Assembly: GCA_963753115.1 (NCBI GenBank)
Contig: CAVWBB010000033.1
Span: 1 to 64,000 of the forward strand
Length of the DNA stretch: 64,000 nucleotides
Source: Bog-473 sp963753115
Lineage (GTDB): Bacteria > Actinomycetota > Acidimicrobiia > Acidimicrobiales > RAAP-2
Direction of reading: 5' to 3'
This document shows positions 10,636 to 20,706 of the stretch, one piece after another. The notes under the pieces are model-generated. The model saw only the letters and a program-made list of their open reading frames with translations, made no database searches and had not been told where the DNA came from. Each line of letters starts with the position of its first letter. Position 1 is the stretch's first letter. A program made the position numbers and the translations under genes.

Positions 10636-11367
10636 ATGCTCAGCGGCGTGGGTGCATGGCCGGCAGGCGAGGTTCTGGGACTCGACTTCGAGACGACGGG
10701 TATCGACAGGTTCAATGACGTGCCGGTGTCATATGCACTTGTGGTGGTCGAAGGAGGCGTCGTGGTGCGGAGCTGGTCCGGGCTCATCGACCCCGGTCGC
10801 CCGATCCCACCGGATGCGACGGCGGTGCACGGCATCTCGACCGAGCGGGCCCGCGACGAAGGCATGCCGCTCCGAGAGGCGATGTCGCTGGTCTCCGACG
10901 CCGTGTTGGCTGCCTCCCGGCGCGGCGTCCCCTTGGCAGGGATGAAGCTCGACTACGACCTCACCATCCTCGAGACCCAGGCCCGCGACTTGTGCGGATG
11001 GGGCCCGGTCGAGCGGGGATGGTGCGGTCCGGTGCTCGATGCCGGCGTGATCGACCGCCATTTCGACCCCGAGCGCACCGGGAGGCGGACTCTGTCCGAC
11101 CTCTGCGCGCACTACGGGATCGAGATCAGGAACGCACACGATGCTGCGGCGGACGCAGTCGCCTCCATCGAGGTCTTGTTCGCTCTGGCCATGCGCTACG
11201 ACGCGCTGTGGAACTCCGATCTCACCGCTCTCCATCACGACCAGATCGACTGGCATCGAGAGTGGACGGAGCACTACGACGAGTGGCGCCTGTCCGAGGG
11301 GATGATCCCGATCGATCCGCGGGACTACGTGTGGCCGGTCGCCCCGGCGGTGCTCCCCGCCGCCTGA
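10636..11367 (+). CDS. DnaQ-like 3'-5' exonuclease (DEDDh)
   Basis: The product (243 residues) carries the exonuclease fold of the DNA polymerase III epsilon/RNase T type. Exo I is LDFETTG at residues ~17-23. HGISTERARDEG follows the usual spacing. Exo II is KLDYDLTIL, with the second acidic residue in place. Exo III is HDAAADAVASIEVL, where His and Asp five apart mark the DEDDh subgroup. It should remove nucleotides from 3' ends of DNA or RNA in repair or turnover. No polymerase or GIY-YIG domain is attached. It diverges from the GH92 gene and nearly meets the dioxygenase gene end to end (7 bases). Confidence 0.85.
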   Translation: MLSGVGAWPAGEVLGLDFETTGIDRFNDVPVSYALVVVEGGVVVRSWSGLIDPGRPIPPDATAVHGISTERARDEGMPLREAMSLVSDAVLAASRRGVPLAGMKLDYDLTILETQARDLCGWGPVERGWCGPVLDAGVIDRHFDPERTGRRTLSDLCAHYGIEIRNAHDAAADAVASIEVLFALAMRYDALWNSDLTALHHDQIDWHREWTEHYDEWRLSEGMIPIDPRDYVWPVAPAVLPAA

Positions 11368-11374
11368 GGGCGGC

Positions 11375-12226
11375 TCAGGTCTTGAGCAGATCCCACACCA
11401 TGTCGACGCCCTCGTTCTCGGCGAGGACGACCTTGGCCGGGTGTTGCTTGTCGATGTGGCCGACGAGGCCGTTGTAGACGGAGTACCCGATCAGCTCCTG
11501 GAGCCGACGAGGGAAGGTCTTGACCAAGGCGGGCGGGATCCCGAGTTGCTGGTTCTCCTGCTGGCGGATGTAGCCGGCGCAATAGTTCATGGCGATGCCC
11601 ACCCGGCGGGTGTCGGTCCGGTTGGCCCCGCCTCCGTGCCAGAGGCTCCCCACCCAGACGAGGACGCTTCCCCTTTCCATTTCGGCGGGGATCGTCTCGT
11701 AGTGCTCGAGCGGGTTCGGCGCTTCGTCGCGCAGATGGCTCCCGGGTACGAGTCGCGTCGCCCCGTTCTCCTCGGTGAAGTCGGTGATCGCCCACATGGT
11801 GTTGCAGATGATGGGCACATGGGGGCGCGTGAGCGGGATGAGCTGGTCGTCCGCGTGGATCGGCTGGGCCTGTTCGTCGGGTCCGATGGCGATGGAGGAG
11901 AGCGACGAGATCAAGAGGCCCGGATCGAGCACGGCCTCGACAACGGGGAGCACGTGGGGGTGCAGCGGAATCTTCTCGAAGGTCGCCCCGTGGACGAGCA
12001 GGTTGTACACCCGCATGGTGCGAACCCCTTCGAAGAGGTTGTCGGCGGGGACGGTGCCGAGGTCATGCTCCAGCTTGAGAAGCGCCTCGTCGATCTCGTC
12101 CACCAAGGCTGGTTCGAGAGCGTCCGGAAGCACGGTGTAGCCATCCTCGGCGATCCGCGTCAGATGGGTCTCGAGGTCGGGGAGCGGATTCACGCCGCCC
12201 CCGGCGTTGGTCTCGTCGGGTGCCAC
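11375..12226 (-). CDS. phytanoyl-CoA dioxygenase (PhyH) family protein
   Basis: This is a 283-residue Fe(II)/2-oxoglutarate oxygenase. The iron-binding HxD is HAD in QPIHADDQLIP (~128-130). The distal His is in GSLWHGGGANRTDTRR (~198), whose second Arg should hold the 2-oxoglutarate carboxylate. Family members hydroxylate fatty acyl-CoAs or small natural products; the substrate here is unknown. The frame stays open upstream through the tRNA-Val gene, which cannot be coding. The GTG at 12226 is therefore taken as the start, just before the first helix (LPDLETHLTRIAEDGYTVL). Confidence 0.85.
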   Translation of the reverse strand: MAPDETNAGGGVNPLPDLETHLTRIAEDGYTVLPDALEPALVDEIDEALLKLEHDLGTVPADNLFEGVRTMRVYNLLVHGATFEKIPLHPHVLPVVEAVLDPGLLISSLSSIAIGPDEQAQPIHADDQLIPLTRPHVPIICNTMWAITDFTEENGATRLVPGSHLRDEAPNPLEHYETIPAEMERGSVLVWVGSLWHGGGANRTDTRRVGIAMNYCAGYIRQQENQQLGIPPALVKTFPRRLQELIGYSVYNGLVGHIDKQHPAKVVLAENEGVDMVWDLLKT

Positions 12227-12319
12227 GGCCTCGATTGTAGGGAGGGTTTGTCTTTGCTGCCTCGGGGGAGTGAGAGCGGGGGGTTGGGGCAATTGGCCCG
12301 GTGGTAAGGTCTCCCGAAC

Positions 12320-12395
12320 GGGCCGTTGGCGCAGTTGGTAGCGCACTTGCATGACGCGCAAGGGGTCACAGGTTCGAGTCCTGTACGGCCCACCA
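12320..12395 (+). tRNA. tRNA-Val (anticodon GAC)
   Basis: A complete cloverleaf is present. The acceptor GGGCCGT pairs perfectly with ACGGCCC (12385-12391). The D stem is GCGC/GCGC, the anticodon stem CTTGC/GCAAG, the T stem ACAGG/CCTGT with loop TTCGAGT, discriminator A, and CCA encoded. The seven-base anticodon loop ATGACGC places GAC at 12353-12355, reading the valine codon GUC. A -10-like TAAGGT at 12305-12310 ends nine bases before the mature 5' end, with a weak TTGGGG 15 bases further upstream. Confidence 0.95.
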
Positions 12396-12459
12396 GTTCA
12401 GAGCAGGTTTTCCGGCGAAGCCTTTCCGTTCCTGAGGCGCGACGAGTTCATGGAGAACC

Positions 12460-12969
12460 ATGACCGAGGAAAGCAAGCAGGTCGAGGTGTCACGCAGGAT
12501 CGGAGCGCCGCCGGCCCTCATCTTCGAGATCCTGGCGGATCCGCAACGCCACCAGGATTTTGACGGGTCCGACATGCTCCGGGGAGCCGTCTTGCATCGT
12601 CCCATCTCCGAGGTCGGCGACATCTTCACCATGAAGATGCATCGGCTCGGTCGCGACTACCTCATGATCAACACTGTGGTGGAGTTCGAGCAAGATCGCC
12701 GCATCGTCTGGGAACCCGCTCCGGGAGACGTCCCGACTGCTGGTGGTGATCCAGCCAAGGTCGGCATCCCTGCCGGTTACCGCTGGGGTTACCGCCTCGC
12801 TCCGGACGGTGATGGCGCCACCGTCGTCACCGAGGTGTTTGACTGCGGCCCGGAGGAGAACCGGCAACACCTCCTCCACGACGGCGGGGAGTGGATCAAC
12901 GGGAGCAATCCGGTGCGTGCGTCCATGACCGCCAGCCTGGAGAAGCTCGAGAAGATCAGTACCGAGTAG
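12460..12969 (+). CDS. SRPBCC (START-like) family protein
   Basis: The 169-residue product has the helix-grip fold pattern: a beta strand with VSRRIGAPPALIFEILADPQ at the N-terminus, the central NTVVEFEQDRRIVWEP, and a C-terminal helix (NPVRASMTASLEKLEKI). Such proteins bind hydrophobic ligands in a deep pocket and include polyketide cyclases and aromatase-like proteins. Catalysis is not evident. It follows tRNA-Val by 64 bases. A paralogue lies at 43840-44313 and shares the VVEFEQDRRI core. The ATG at 12460 has GGAGA six bases upstream. Confidence 0.85.
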   Translation: MTEESKQVEVSRRIGAPPALIFEILADPQRHQDFDGSDMLRGAVLHRPISEVGDIFTMKMHRLGRDYLMINTVVEFEQDRRIVWEPAPGDVPTAGGDPAKVGIPAGYRWGYRLAPDGDGATVVTEVFDCGPEENRQHLLHDGGEWINGSNPVRASMTASLEKLEKISTE

Positions 12970-13081
12970 TCGGGAGCAGCACACCCCGCCGCTGCCCGAA
13001 ACCTCCCGCTGAAGGGGCGAACGCTCGCCGCACAGGGCAATGCGGCGCCCGACGGGGCACGCCGCAGGGTCCTGTGACGGA

Positions 13082-13351
13082 CTATTTCTCGACGTAGATC
13101 GTCATGGGCGGCAGGACCCCATGGCGCTGCATGGCCGCGCCGACCTCAGCGGGTGGTGAGGCGAGGGCTGCCATCACGGCCGCCGGATCGTCCACGTCAG
13201 CCATGACGGCGACGGTGTTGCTGCCGTCTTGGGCGGGCAGATCCACCGCGTTCCGGCCACCTATGGCGGCAACGGACTCGGCTCGCTCTTGCTTGAAACG
13301 CAGCCAGGTCTCGACGTCGGCCACGCCATGCGTGATCACCATCTTGGGCAT
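13082..13351 (-). CDS. small dimeric alpha/beta-barrel protein (ABM/cyclase-like)
   Basis: This 89-residue protein starts MPKMVITHGVADVETWLRF and ends GVLPPMTIYVEK. The layout of one strand, one helix, two strands (NTVAVMADVDD), a helix and a last strand is that of ferredoxin-like dimeric barrels such as antibiotic-biosynthesis monooxygenases. Catalytic residues are not conserved enough to name a reaction. GGAAGGAG sits about six bases before the ATG at 13351 and decides the start, although the frame is open further upstream. Confidence 0.75.
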   Translation of the reverse strand: MPKMVITHGVADVETWLRFKQERAESVAAIGGRNAVDLPAQDGSNTVAVMADVDDPAAVMAALASPPAEVGAAMQRHGVLPPMTIYVEK

Positions 13352-13668
13352 TCCAACTCCTTCCTCCAAGGCGTCGGCCAGCATGCGACCGCCGCAACCC
13401 CTGTATAGCCTGAGTGGCCCCGACCGGGCTCGGGCAAGGGCGATGCTGCGTGAGCGCACCCGTAACCCCAGACCAGGGACATACTTTCCAGGTGACAGAT
13501 GACGAGGAGTGGTTCCTTGACCAGGGCTTTGGGTGGTGAGGCCGAGCAGGCGGTTCCGGACCTGTCGCATGAACCCTTCGGGGTGCCCCAATGCACCGGG
13601 TTGGGGTCGCGAGGACGACCAGCGTTTCCTTCGGTGACAGGTGTGGTGAAGATCTATGAGGAGGTTTC
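13352..13668. other. divergent intergenic region
   Basis: These 317 bases separate the divergent barrel protein and DegV genes and presumably hold both promoters. Only the two ribosome binding sites at its ends are clear. A 15-codon frame starting GTG at ~13494 and ending TGA is visible but has no support as a leader peptide. Confidence 0.4.
13656..13661 (+). promoter_or_regulatory. strong ribosome binding site for degV
   Basis: GAGGAGG precedes the GTG at 13669 by about seven bases and decides that start. It is one of the strongest Shine-Dalgarno sequences in the window. Confidence 0.7.
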
Positions 13669-14511
13669 GTGCCCGGCGTTTTCGTAGTGACCGACAGTTC
13701 TTGCGACTTGGAGCAGCACGACATCGACCCGTTCCATGTCGAGATCGTTCCCCTGACGATTCGGTTCGGGAGCGAGGAGTTCACCGACCGCCAGGACCTC
13801 AGCGTCGAGGCCTTCTACCAACGAATGGCGGACTCCGAAGACCTCCCGCAGACGGCGTGCCCGTCTCCTGGTGCGTTTGAACAGGCTTTCCGCAACGCAA
13901 GCGACGCTGACGCCGACGCCGTGATCTGCCTCACGATCTCGAGCGATTTGTCAACCACATATCAGTCGGCCCTCACCGCGGCGGCCACATTCGAGGGGCA
14001 GCTCGTCGTCCATGTCGTTGACAGCCGGACCGTGTCAAGCGGGCTCGGAACGCTTGTGATCGAAGCAGCCAAAGGAGCCGCCGAAGGGGCCGACGTGGAC
14101 GCCGTTCTGCATCGAGTCCGTGAGCTGATCCCTCGGACGCATGTGTATGCAGCTCTGAACACGTTGGAGAATCTGAAGAAGGGCGGCCGGATCGGGGGAG
14201 CCAAAGCGATGGTGGGGTCGTTGCTGTCGATCAAGCCGGTGGTCGATCTGAGCGGTGGCGTCGTCCATGAATCCGGTAAGGCGCGGACCCGCAGGAGAGC
14301 GCTCCAGATGCTCGACGATGTCATGCGCGCCGCCGGGCCAATCGAGCACGTGGCGGTGATGCACTGTGGCGCGCCGGACATCGAGCAGTTCCTCGACCTG
14401 ATCGCTCCCCATTGTCCTCGCAAGGACCTTCGGATCGGCACGCTGGGTGCGGTGGTGGGCGTGCACGGCGGTGCGCAGATCATCGGTGTCAGCTGGATCG
14501 CCGCGACATAG
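13669..14511 (+). CDS. DegV family fatty-acid-binding protein
   Basis: This is a 280-residue cytoplasmic lipid-binding protein of the DegV/FakB type. In well-studied relatives it presents fatty acids to a kinase (FakA). Family motifs in order are VVTDSSCDL at the N-terminus, PQTACPSPGAFEQAF (the loop whose Thr/Ser-Pro binds the carboxyl end), ISSDLSTTYQSA, DSRTVSSGLG, and LENLKKGGRIGGAKA (~168-183). Length matches the family. No FakA-like kinase lies in the window, so its partner is elsewhere. Confidence 0.92.
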   Translation: MPGVFVVTDSSCDLEQHDIDPFHVEIVPLTIRFGSEEFTDRQDLSVEAFYQRMADSEDLPQTACPSPGAFEQAFRNASDADADAVICLTISSDLSTTYQSALTAAATFEGQLVVHVVDSRTVSSGLGTLVIEAAKGAAEGADVDAVLHRVRELIPRTHVYAALNTLENLKKGGRIGGAKAMVGSLLSIKPVVDLSGGVVHESGKARTRRRALQMLDDVMRAAGPIEHVAVMHCGAPDIEQFLDLIAPHCPRKDLRIGTLGAVVGVHGGAQIIGVSWIAAT

Positions 14512-14556
14512 GGATCTCGGGTGCCCTGTCGCCGGGGCCGGGTGATCCAACGATCA

Positions 14557-14576
14557 CCGCGACCTCGAGGTCGCGG
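14557..14576. terminator. 20-base perfect palindrome, possible two-way terminator
   Basis: CCGCGACCTC followed at once by its exact complement GAGGTCGCGG lies midway between the converging degV (stop 14511) and esterase (stop 14590) genes. As RNA it gives an eight-pair GC hairpin with a four-base loop on either strand. There is no T-run, so it may be an L-shaped actinobacterial terminator or a protein-binding site. Confidence 0.5.
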
Positions 14577-14589
14577 ACCAACCCGCCGT

Positions 14590-15495
14590 TCAGGGCCGGC
14601 GCATGGCGGCGTACCTTGCAGCCACGAGTTTCCCGATGAAGGTGTACCCCTTCGTGGTGGCGTGGATGTTTCCTTGTGCGCAGAACCACGTCAGGCTGCA
14701 GACGCTGGCCACCGCAGCCGGAATGATGCCGTAGGGCCGGAAGCGCACGGTTCGGGTGAGGGGCACGTAGGCGCCGGTCGCCTTCGTCACGTCCACCAAG
14801 CTTCCATTTCCGGCTGCATAGGCCTTCGAGAGCGCCGGATTGATGAAGGACTTGAAGGCCGTGACCGAGAGGTTGGCCAGTGACACCGCCGAAGCCGGCG
14901 CGGGCTGCTTCGGGTACACGTAACTTCCGAGAATGACGTCGGGATACGTGAGGCCGATGAGTGGGACCCGTGGCCCAGCCGCCCCGCGCAGCGCCTGAAC
15001 GAGGCTCGTGACGTTCTTGGTGATGCCGGCCACGGCGGTCACGACGCAGGGGATCGGGTTGGCCTGCGCTGCGCAGGCGGTCACGTCGTTGCCCCCGATC
15101 GAGACCGTGATGAGCCCGATGTGCCCACGATGTGCGGTCAGGAAGGCAACTGCCGCAGCCTCTTGCGTCGTCGTCGGGTACGTCATGGCGCCGGCCGTGT
15201 GCGGCAGGACGTCCGGGCACCCGATCGAAGAGACGAGCGACGTGGTCGTCGCCCCGCCGCAGCCGAAGTTGACGAGCCGCAGTCGCGTTGCCTTCGCCGC
15301 GACGGAGGTGTAACCCGGCGTTGCGCCCCGCCCGGGCTGGTAGCCGACCGAGTACGAATCCCCGAGCGAGACGTAGTAGTTCGGGGAGGTCGCCGCCGCC
15401 TGGGCCATCTGCGACAGCCCGAGGACCCCGGTCAGCGTGCCGGCCACCAACGCCATCACGCATGCAGCCTTCGCGACAACTCGATGGTGATGCAC
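14590..15495 (-). CDS. secreted SGNH/GDSL hydrolase (lipase/esterase)
   Basis: This 301-residue exported esterase has a signal peptide (hydrophobic 8-30, cleavage near AQAA). Block I is YVSLGDSYSVG with the nucleophile Ser and Tyr in place of the usual Leu. The oxyanion Gly is in VNFGCGGATT, block III is VSIGGND, and the catalytic His is probably in GNIHATTKGY near the C-terminus. It resembles streptomycete extracellular lipases and should hydrolyse short esters outside the cell. Two in-frame GTGs sit at 15501 and 15495. The second lies five bases after AAGGAG and was chosen. Confidence 0.9.
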   Translation of the reverse strand: MHHHRVVAKAACVMALVAGTLTGVLGLSQMAQAAATSPNYYVSLGDSYSVGYQPGRGATPGYTSVAAKATRLRLVNFGCGGATTTSLVSSIGCPDVLPHTAGAMTYPTTTQEAAAVAFLTAHRGHIGLITVSIGGNDVTACAAQANPIPCVVTAVAGITKNVTSLVQALRGAAGPRVPLIGLTYPDVILGSYVYPKQPAPASAVSLANLSVTAFKSFINPALSKAYAAGNGSLVDVTKATGAYVPLTRTVRFRPYGIIPAAVASVCSLTWFCAQGNIHATTKGYTFIGKLVAARYAAMRRP

Positions 15496-15633
15496 CGTCA
15501 CTCCTTCATCGGCCCCGATCGCTCAGTCTCGCATGACGACAGGCGGGGCGGCGGTCGTCTGCACGGTCTCACAGTCCCGTGGCGCCCAACCGAGCCGAGG
15601 ACATGTGACCAATGTTGTGCTAAACGAGTTCGC

Positions 15634-16266
15634 ATGGAACTCAAGGTGGTTGGCGCTGGGCTCGGACGGACGGGGACGCATTCGTTGAAGGTGGCACTGG
15701 AGCAGTTGCTCGGGGGTCCCTGCTATCACATGATCGAGGTCTTCGGGCGTCCCGACCAACGGGAGACATGGGCCGCCGCCGTGCGCGGGGAGGAGGTGGA
15801 CTGGGCGTCTTTCCTGGCTCCGTATCGCGCCACGGTTGACTGGCCGGCCGCTGCGTTCTGGCAGGAGTTGAGCGTGGCTGCCCCGGACGCGGTGGTGGTG
15901 CTCTCGACCCGTGACGGTGCGGCGTGGTGGAAGAGCGCGTCGGAGACGATCTTTGCCGTGCTGGCACGGGGTGCCCGTCCCGACGACGAAGCCGGCCTCG
16001 AGGAGCTGACCATGATCAAGAGCCTGATCGAGCAGCGGTTCACGCCGGGCTGGCAGCATCGCGAGCAGGCGATTGCCGCGTATGAGGCGCACAACGCCCG
16101 CGTGCGTGCAGAAGTACCGCCCCGCCGGTTGGTGGAGTGGCACCCGGGCGACGGCTGGGGGCCCTTGTGCGCAGCACTTGGGTTGGAGGAGCCGGCCGAG
16201 CCCTTCCCGCACCTGAACTCCACCTCGGATTTCCGCGCCATGTCAGGACTCGACACCACGATGTAG
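15634..16266 (+). CDS. sulfotransferase family protein
   Basis: The 210-residue product starts MELKVVGAGLGRTGTHSLKVAL. The GLGRTGTHS loop is the 5'-phosphosulfate-binding motif of sulfotransferases. VVLSTRDGAAWWKS matches the second motif, which contacts the 3'-phosphate of PAPS (SxRD in place of xxRxP). The family, common in actinobacteria and some eukaryotes, is only loosely characterised, so the acceptor is unknown. It converges on the monooxygenase gene with a gap of 16 bases. Three sulfatases elsewhere in the window make sulfate-ester chemistry a theme. Confidence 0.8.
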   Translation: MELKVVGAGLGRTGTHSLKVALEQLLGGPCYHMIEVFGRPDQRETWAAAVRGEEVDWASFLAPYRATVDWPAAAFWQELSVAAPDAVVVLSTRDGAAWWKSASETIFAVLARGARPDDEAGLEELTMIKSLIEQRFTPGWQHREQAIAAYEAHNARVRAEVPPRRLVEWHPGDGWGPLCAALGLEEPAEPFPHLNSTSDFRAMSGLDTTM

Positions 16267-16282
16267 ATCCGGGTCGCCGAAG

Positions 16283-18085
16283 TCAGGTGCGCAGCTCCAG
16301 GCCGGAGAACGTCCCGGCCTCCCGCCAGTCGGCCAGGAGCTGGAAGAAGGACATCGGGCCCCCGCCGTAGGAATTGCTGAGAAATCCACCCGCGCCCGGT
16401 TGTCCCTCGTTGTTGTAGTACCCCGGAGTGCACTGTTCCTGGAAGGTGCGGATGTCCCGCGCCGACTCAGCCAGTTGGCGCAGCCATTGCTCCTCACCGT
16501 CGGTGGTGGCTTCCACCGTCGCCAGGTCGTGGTCGATGGCATGGCGGAGGACATGGCAGAGGTGCGCGCTCGCCTCCTCCAGGAGGTGGGGGTAGTTGAC
16601 CGTAAAGCCGCCTTGGGTGTGGCCGAGGACGAACATGTTCGGGAAGCCGTGCACGTGCATCCCGTGCACGGAGCGCATGCCGTTGCGCCAGTACGCGGAC
16701 AGGCTGTCCCCGCGTGCACCGATGACGTCGTAGCCGGCTCGCCGCGTGTAGTCCGTCCCCACCTCGAAACCGGTTGCATAAATCAGGCAGTCGAGCTCGT
16801 AGTCCTGCCCGCCGACGACGATGCCTTCAGGAGTGATGGCATCAACCCCGCGTCCGTCTGTGTCGATCAGCGACACGTTGTCGCGGTTGAACGCCTGCAG
16901 GTAGTCGTCGTGGAAGCAAGGACGCTTGCAGAACTGGCGGTACCAGGGCTTGAGGGCCTCGGCGGTGGAAGGGTCCGTGACGATGGCGTCCACCCGCGAC
17001 CGGATCTGCTCCATCTTCTCGAAGTCCGCCAGCTCCAGAATGCTGCCCAGATCCTGGCCGGGCTCCGGAGGTTGGGTGCGCAGCCGCGTGACGAGCTTTC
17101 CGATGATGTCGGTCCAGCCGTCCATCACGAGGTCCTCTTTGGCGAAGCCGCCCGATGTGAGCAGCGTGAAGTTCTCCATACGCTCGCGCTGCCACCCGGG
17201 CTGGAGCGACGCCGCCCACGACGCATCGGTGGGGCGATTCGCCCGGACATCGATGGAGGAGGGAGTGCGTTGGAAGACGAACAGCGCTCCGGCTGAGGCG
17301 GCCACGTGGGGAATGACCTGTACCGCGGTGGCGCCGGTCCCGATGATGCCGACGCGCTTGTCGGCCAGGCCGTGCAGACCTCCGTTCGAGTCGCCTCCGG
17401 TGTACGAGTAGTCCCACCGGCTGGTGTGGAAGGCATGACCCCCGAATGTCTCGATGCCCGGGATGCCGGGGAGCTTGGGCCGGTGCAGCGGTCCGTTTCC
17501 CATCACGAGGAAGCGGGCCGACATCCGGTCACCCCGATTCGTGTGGATCGTCCAGCGGGAGCGGTCCTGGTCCCATGTGATGGCGGTGACCTCGGTCGAA
17601 AGGCAGGAGCGCTCGTAGAGTCCGAAGTGCCGGGCGATGCGCTGGCAGTGCTCGAGGATTTCCGGGGCGCGGGCGTATTTCTCGCTGGGGACATAGGACG
17701 TCTCCTCCAAGAGTGGGAGGTAGACGTAGGACTCCACGTCGCACTGCGCGCCGGGGTACCTGTTCCAGTACCAGGTGCCGCCGAAGTCGCCGCCCTTCTC
17801 AATGATGCGAAAGTCGTCGATCCCCGCCTGGGCGAGCCGCGCCCCGGTGATCAGGCCGGCAAACCCACCGCCGATGACAGCGACGGTGATGTCGTCGACC
17901 ACGGGAGCGCGGTCGACTTCGTGTGTGTAGGGATCGTGCAGGTAGTCCGCGAACGGCCCGGCCACCTCGACGTACTGGGCGTTCCCATCCCCCCTGATCC
18001 GCTTGTCGCGTTCGCTCCGGTATTTCTCGCGGAGCGCGTCCGGGTCGAAGTCCAGCGACGTCGTCGTCCCTTCGGCGTTGCTCAC
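16283..18085 (-). CDS. Baeyer-Villiger-type flavin monooxygenase
   Basis: This 600-residue FAD/NADPH enzyme should insert oxygen beside a carbonyl (ketone to ester). The first dinucleotide fold is VIGGGFAGLITGARLAQAG (~70-88). The Baeyer-Villiger fingerprint FxGxxxHxxxW is met exactly by FGGHAFHTSRWDY. The second fold is GIIGTGATAVQVIP. An N-terminal extension of about 65 residues (DPDALREKYRSERDKRI) is typical of the longer cyclododecanone/phenylacetone-type enzymes. The GTG at 18085 follows AAGGA by nine bases. The substrate is unknown; steroids, cyclic ketones or terpenoids are possible. Confidence 0.92.
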   Translation of the reverse strand: MSNAEGTTTSLDFDPDALREKYRSERDKRIRGDGNAQYVEVAGPFADYLHDPYTHEVDRAPVVDDITVAVIGGGFAGLITGARLAQAGIDDFRIIEKGGDFGGTWYWNRYPGAQCDVESYVYLPLLEETSYVPSEKYARAPEILEHCQRIARHFGLYERSCLSTEVTAITWDQDRSRWTIHTNRGDRMSARFLVMGNGPLHRPKLPGIPGIETFGGHAFHTSRWDYSYTGGDSNGGLHGLADKRVGIIGTGATAVQVIPHVAASAGALFVFQRTPSSIDVRANRPTDASWAASLQPGWQRERMENFTLLTSGGFAKEDLVMDGWTDIIGKLVTRLRTQPPEPGQDLGSILELADFEKMEQIRSRVDAIVTDPSTAEALKPWYRQFCKRPCFHDDYLQAFNRDNVSLIDTDGRGVDAITPEGIVVGGQDYELDCLIYATGFEVGTDYTRRAGYDVIGARGDSLSAYWRNGMRSVHGMHVHGFPNMFVLGHTQGGFTVNYPHLLEEASAHLCHVLRHAIDHDLATVEATTDGEEQWLRQLAESARDIRTFQEQCTPGYYNNEGQPGAGGFLSNSYGGGPMSFFQLLADWREAGTFSGLELRT

Positions 18086-18186
18086 TCGTGGGGGTCCTTG
18101 CGGCCGGCGCGTCTCTGCATCGATCTCTCTTCTGCCTCGGCGTCGCATGGTAGTCCTGCCTCTGGCAGGTGCCGTTGATCGCGCGG

Positions 18187-19678
18187 CTACCCGTTCTCTC
18201 CCTGCCCGCCGCCCCCGTGATGTCCAGGCCCGTGACCCGGAAAGAGCAGCCCGGGGAGTCCAGGCTGCGGCGCCGTGGAAGTGGTGGTCGTCGTCACCGT
18301 GGCGCCGGTCGGCTGCAGGACGTTCACGACGTCCTGATACTGGCCGGCTGAGATGCCGCCCCCGTCCAGGAGCACCTGGGCGAGCGAGAGCACCTGCTGC
18401 GCCGACGACTCGCGGTCGACACCCGGCTGTTGTGCGGCGGTCGCATCCAGCGCGGCGGCCAGGGCGCCGTCACCGGGCAGCCCACCGTTGGCGAGCGACG
18501 TCGCGAGGCCTCTGATGGCCGAACGCTCCGCGTCCGCCGGCGGGGGAGCGGTGCGGGTCAGCGCCGGTGTCCGCGGTTGCGCCACCTGGTGCGTGGAGGC
18601 TGACGCGGCCGGCTGGGCCGGTTTGTTGCCCTGCTCCAACAGAAAGACGGCGGCGGCGGCGAGGACGAGCACGGTGCAGGCGAAGACGATGCCGCGGCGA
18701 CGCCGCGTTCGAGCGTGCGTCCGCCGGGGCGGGGACGGGGCGTGGGCGTGTGAGGGCGGCCGTGCCGCCTCGCAGTGGGGCCGGTCCGAGTGGCACCGTC
18801 ACGGTGGTCGCGGCTTCTGGCGGCGCGTTCGGCCCCAGAGTGGCCGGCGCGGTGCGGGTCGCGGCGGTTCGCAGCGACTGGAGCATCGCGTTCGCCGAGG
18901 TGAAACGGTCTTGGGGATCGGTGGACATGGCCCGCCGGGCCACGTCGCCCAGCGGTGGCGCAAGCTCCTCGGTCGGGGCTGGACCGGGACCGAGGCGCTG
19001 CCCGGTCAAGGCCTCCACCATGACCGCGCCGACCGAGTAGAGATCTGACTGCACGGTGGCTGGACAGCCAGACCTTCGTTCGGGCGCCAGGTAGCCGGGC
19101 GTGCCGAGGACGAATCCGGTCATCGTCATGTCGTCGGTCATCGGGTCCGGATCGTTCCGCCGGTCGAAGCTCTTGGCGATGCCGAAATCGGTGATCTTGG
19201 TGTGCCCATCCTGCTGCAGCAGGATGTTGCTGGGCTTGATGTCCCGGTGCAGCACGCCGAACCTGTGCGCGGCGCTCAGGGCAGACAGCGTCTCGGCCAT
19301 CACCTGTGCGGCGCGTCGTATGGACAGCGGACCACGGGCGATGATCTCGTCGCGCAGCGTGCTTCCCGGTAAACGCTCCATCACGAGATACGACGTCGCG
19401 CCCTCTTCGCCGAAATCCAGCACGGCGACGATGTGGGGGTGGATCAGGCGCGCCGCGATCAGTGCCTCCTGCTGGAACCGCTGCCGCATGCCGGCGATGG
19501 ACTGCGTCTCGGCCCGCAGGACCTTGACGGCAACCGGGCGTTCGAGTCGCTCGTCGAACGCGTCGAAGACACGCGCCATGCCGCCCTCGCCCAGCAGGCC
19601 CGCAATGCGGTAGCGGCCCCCGATGAGGGGCGGGGCCGTGCGCGTCTCCACCCGGGTTGTGTACCCGGGTCTCGCCAT
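18187..19678 (-). CDS. receptor-like Ser/Thr protein kinase (PknB type, frameshifted)
   Basis: Residues ~19-270 form a Hanks-type kinase. The Gly loop is LGEGGMARV, the Lys is in VAVKVL, the catalytic loop HRDIKPSNIL, the Mg-binding DFGIAKS and the activation-segment end GTPGYLAPE. After a Pro/Thr-rich linker the frame turns to Arg-rich nonsense. Another frame from ~18740 supplies RRRRGIVFACTVLVLAAAA, a membrane helix, and an extracellular tail of ~140 residues ending in Gly/His-rich sequence. The slip lies around 18725-18750 in a run of G/C blocks. The product should be a transmembrane signalling kinase. No PASTA repeats are seen, so what it senses is unknown. Confidence 0.85.
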
Positions 19679-19755
19679 CCGTAGTCGTGCGACGTGCCCG
19701 GTCGATTGTGCTGGACCGATGCCGGTGGCTTGGACCCGACACGGGGGTGGCCCGC

Positions 19756-20691
<936 letters not shown>

Positions 20692-20706
20692 TGACGCGGG
20701 GCGTCG

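Noticed and set aside
13494..13541. 15-codon frame as a leader peptide before degV
   Set aside because: No ribosome site, no attenuator-like hairpin and no regulatory residue run.
15121..15633. Upstream extension of the sulfotransferase frame
   Set aside because: It runs antisense through the esterase gene; the family motif starts right after the ATG at 15634.
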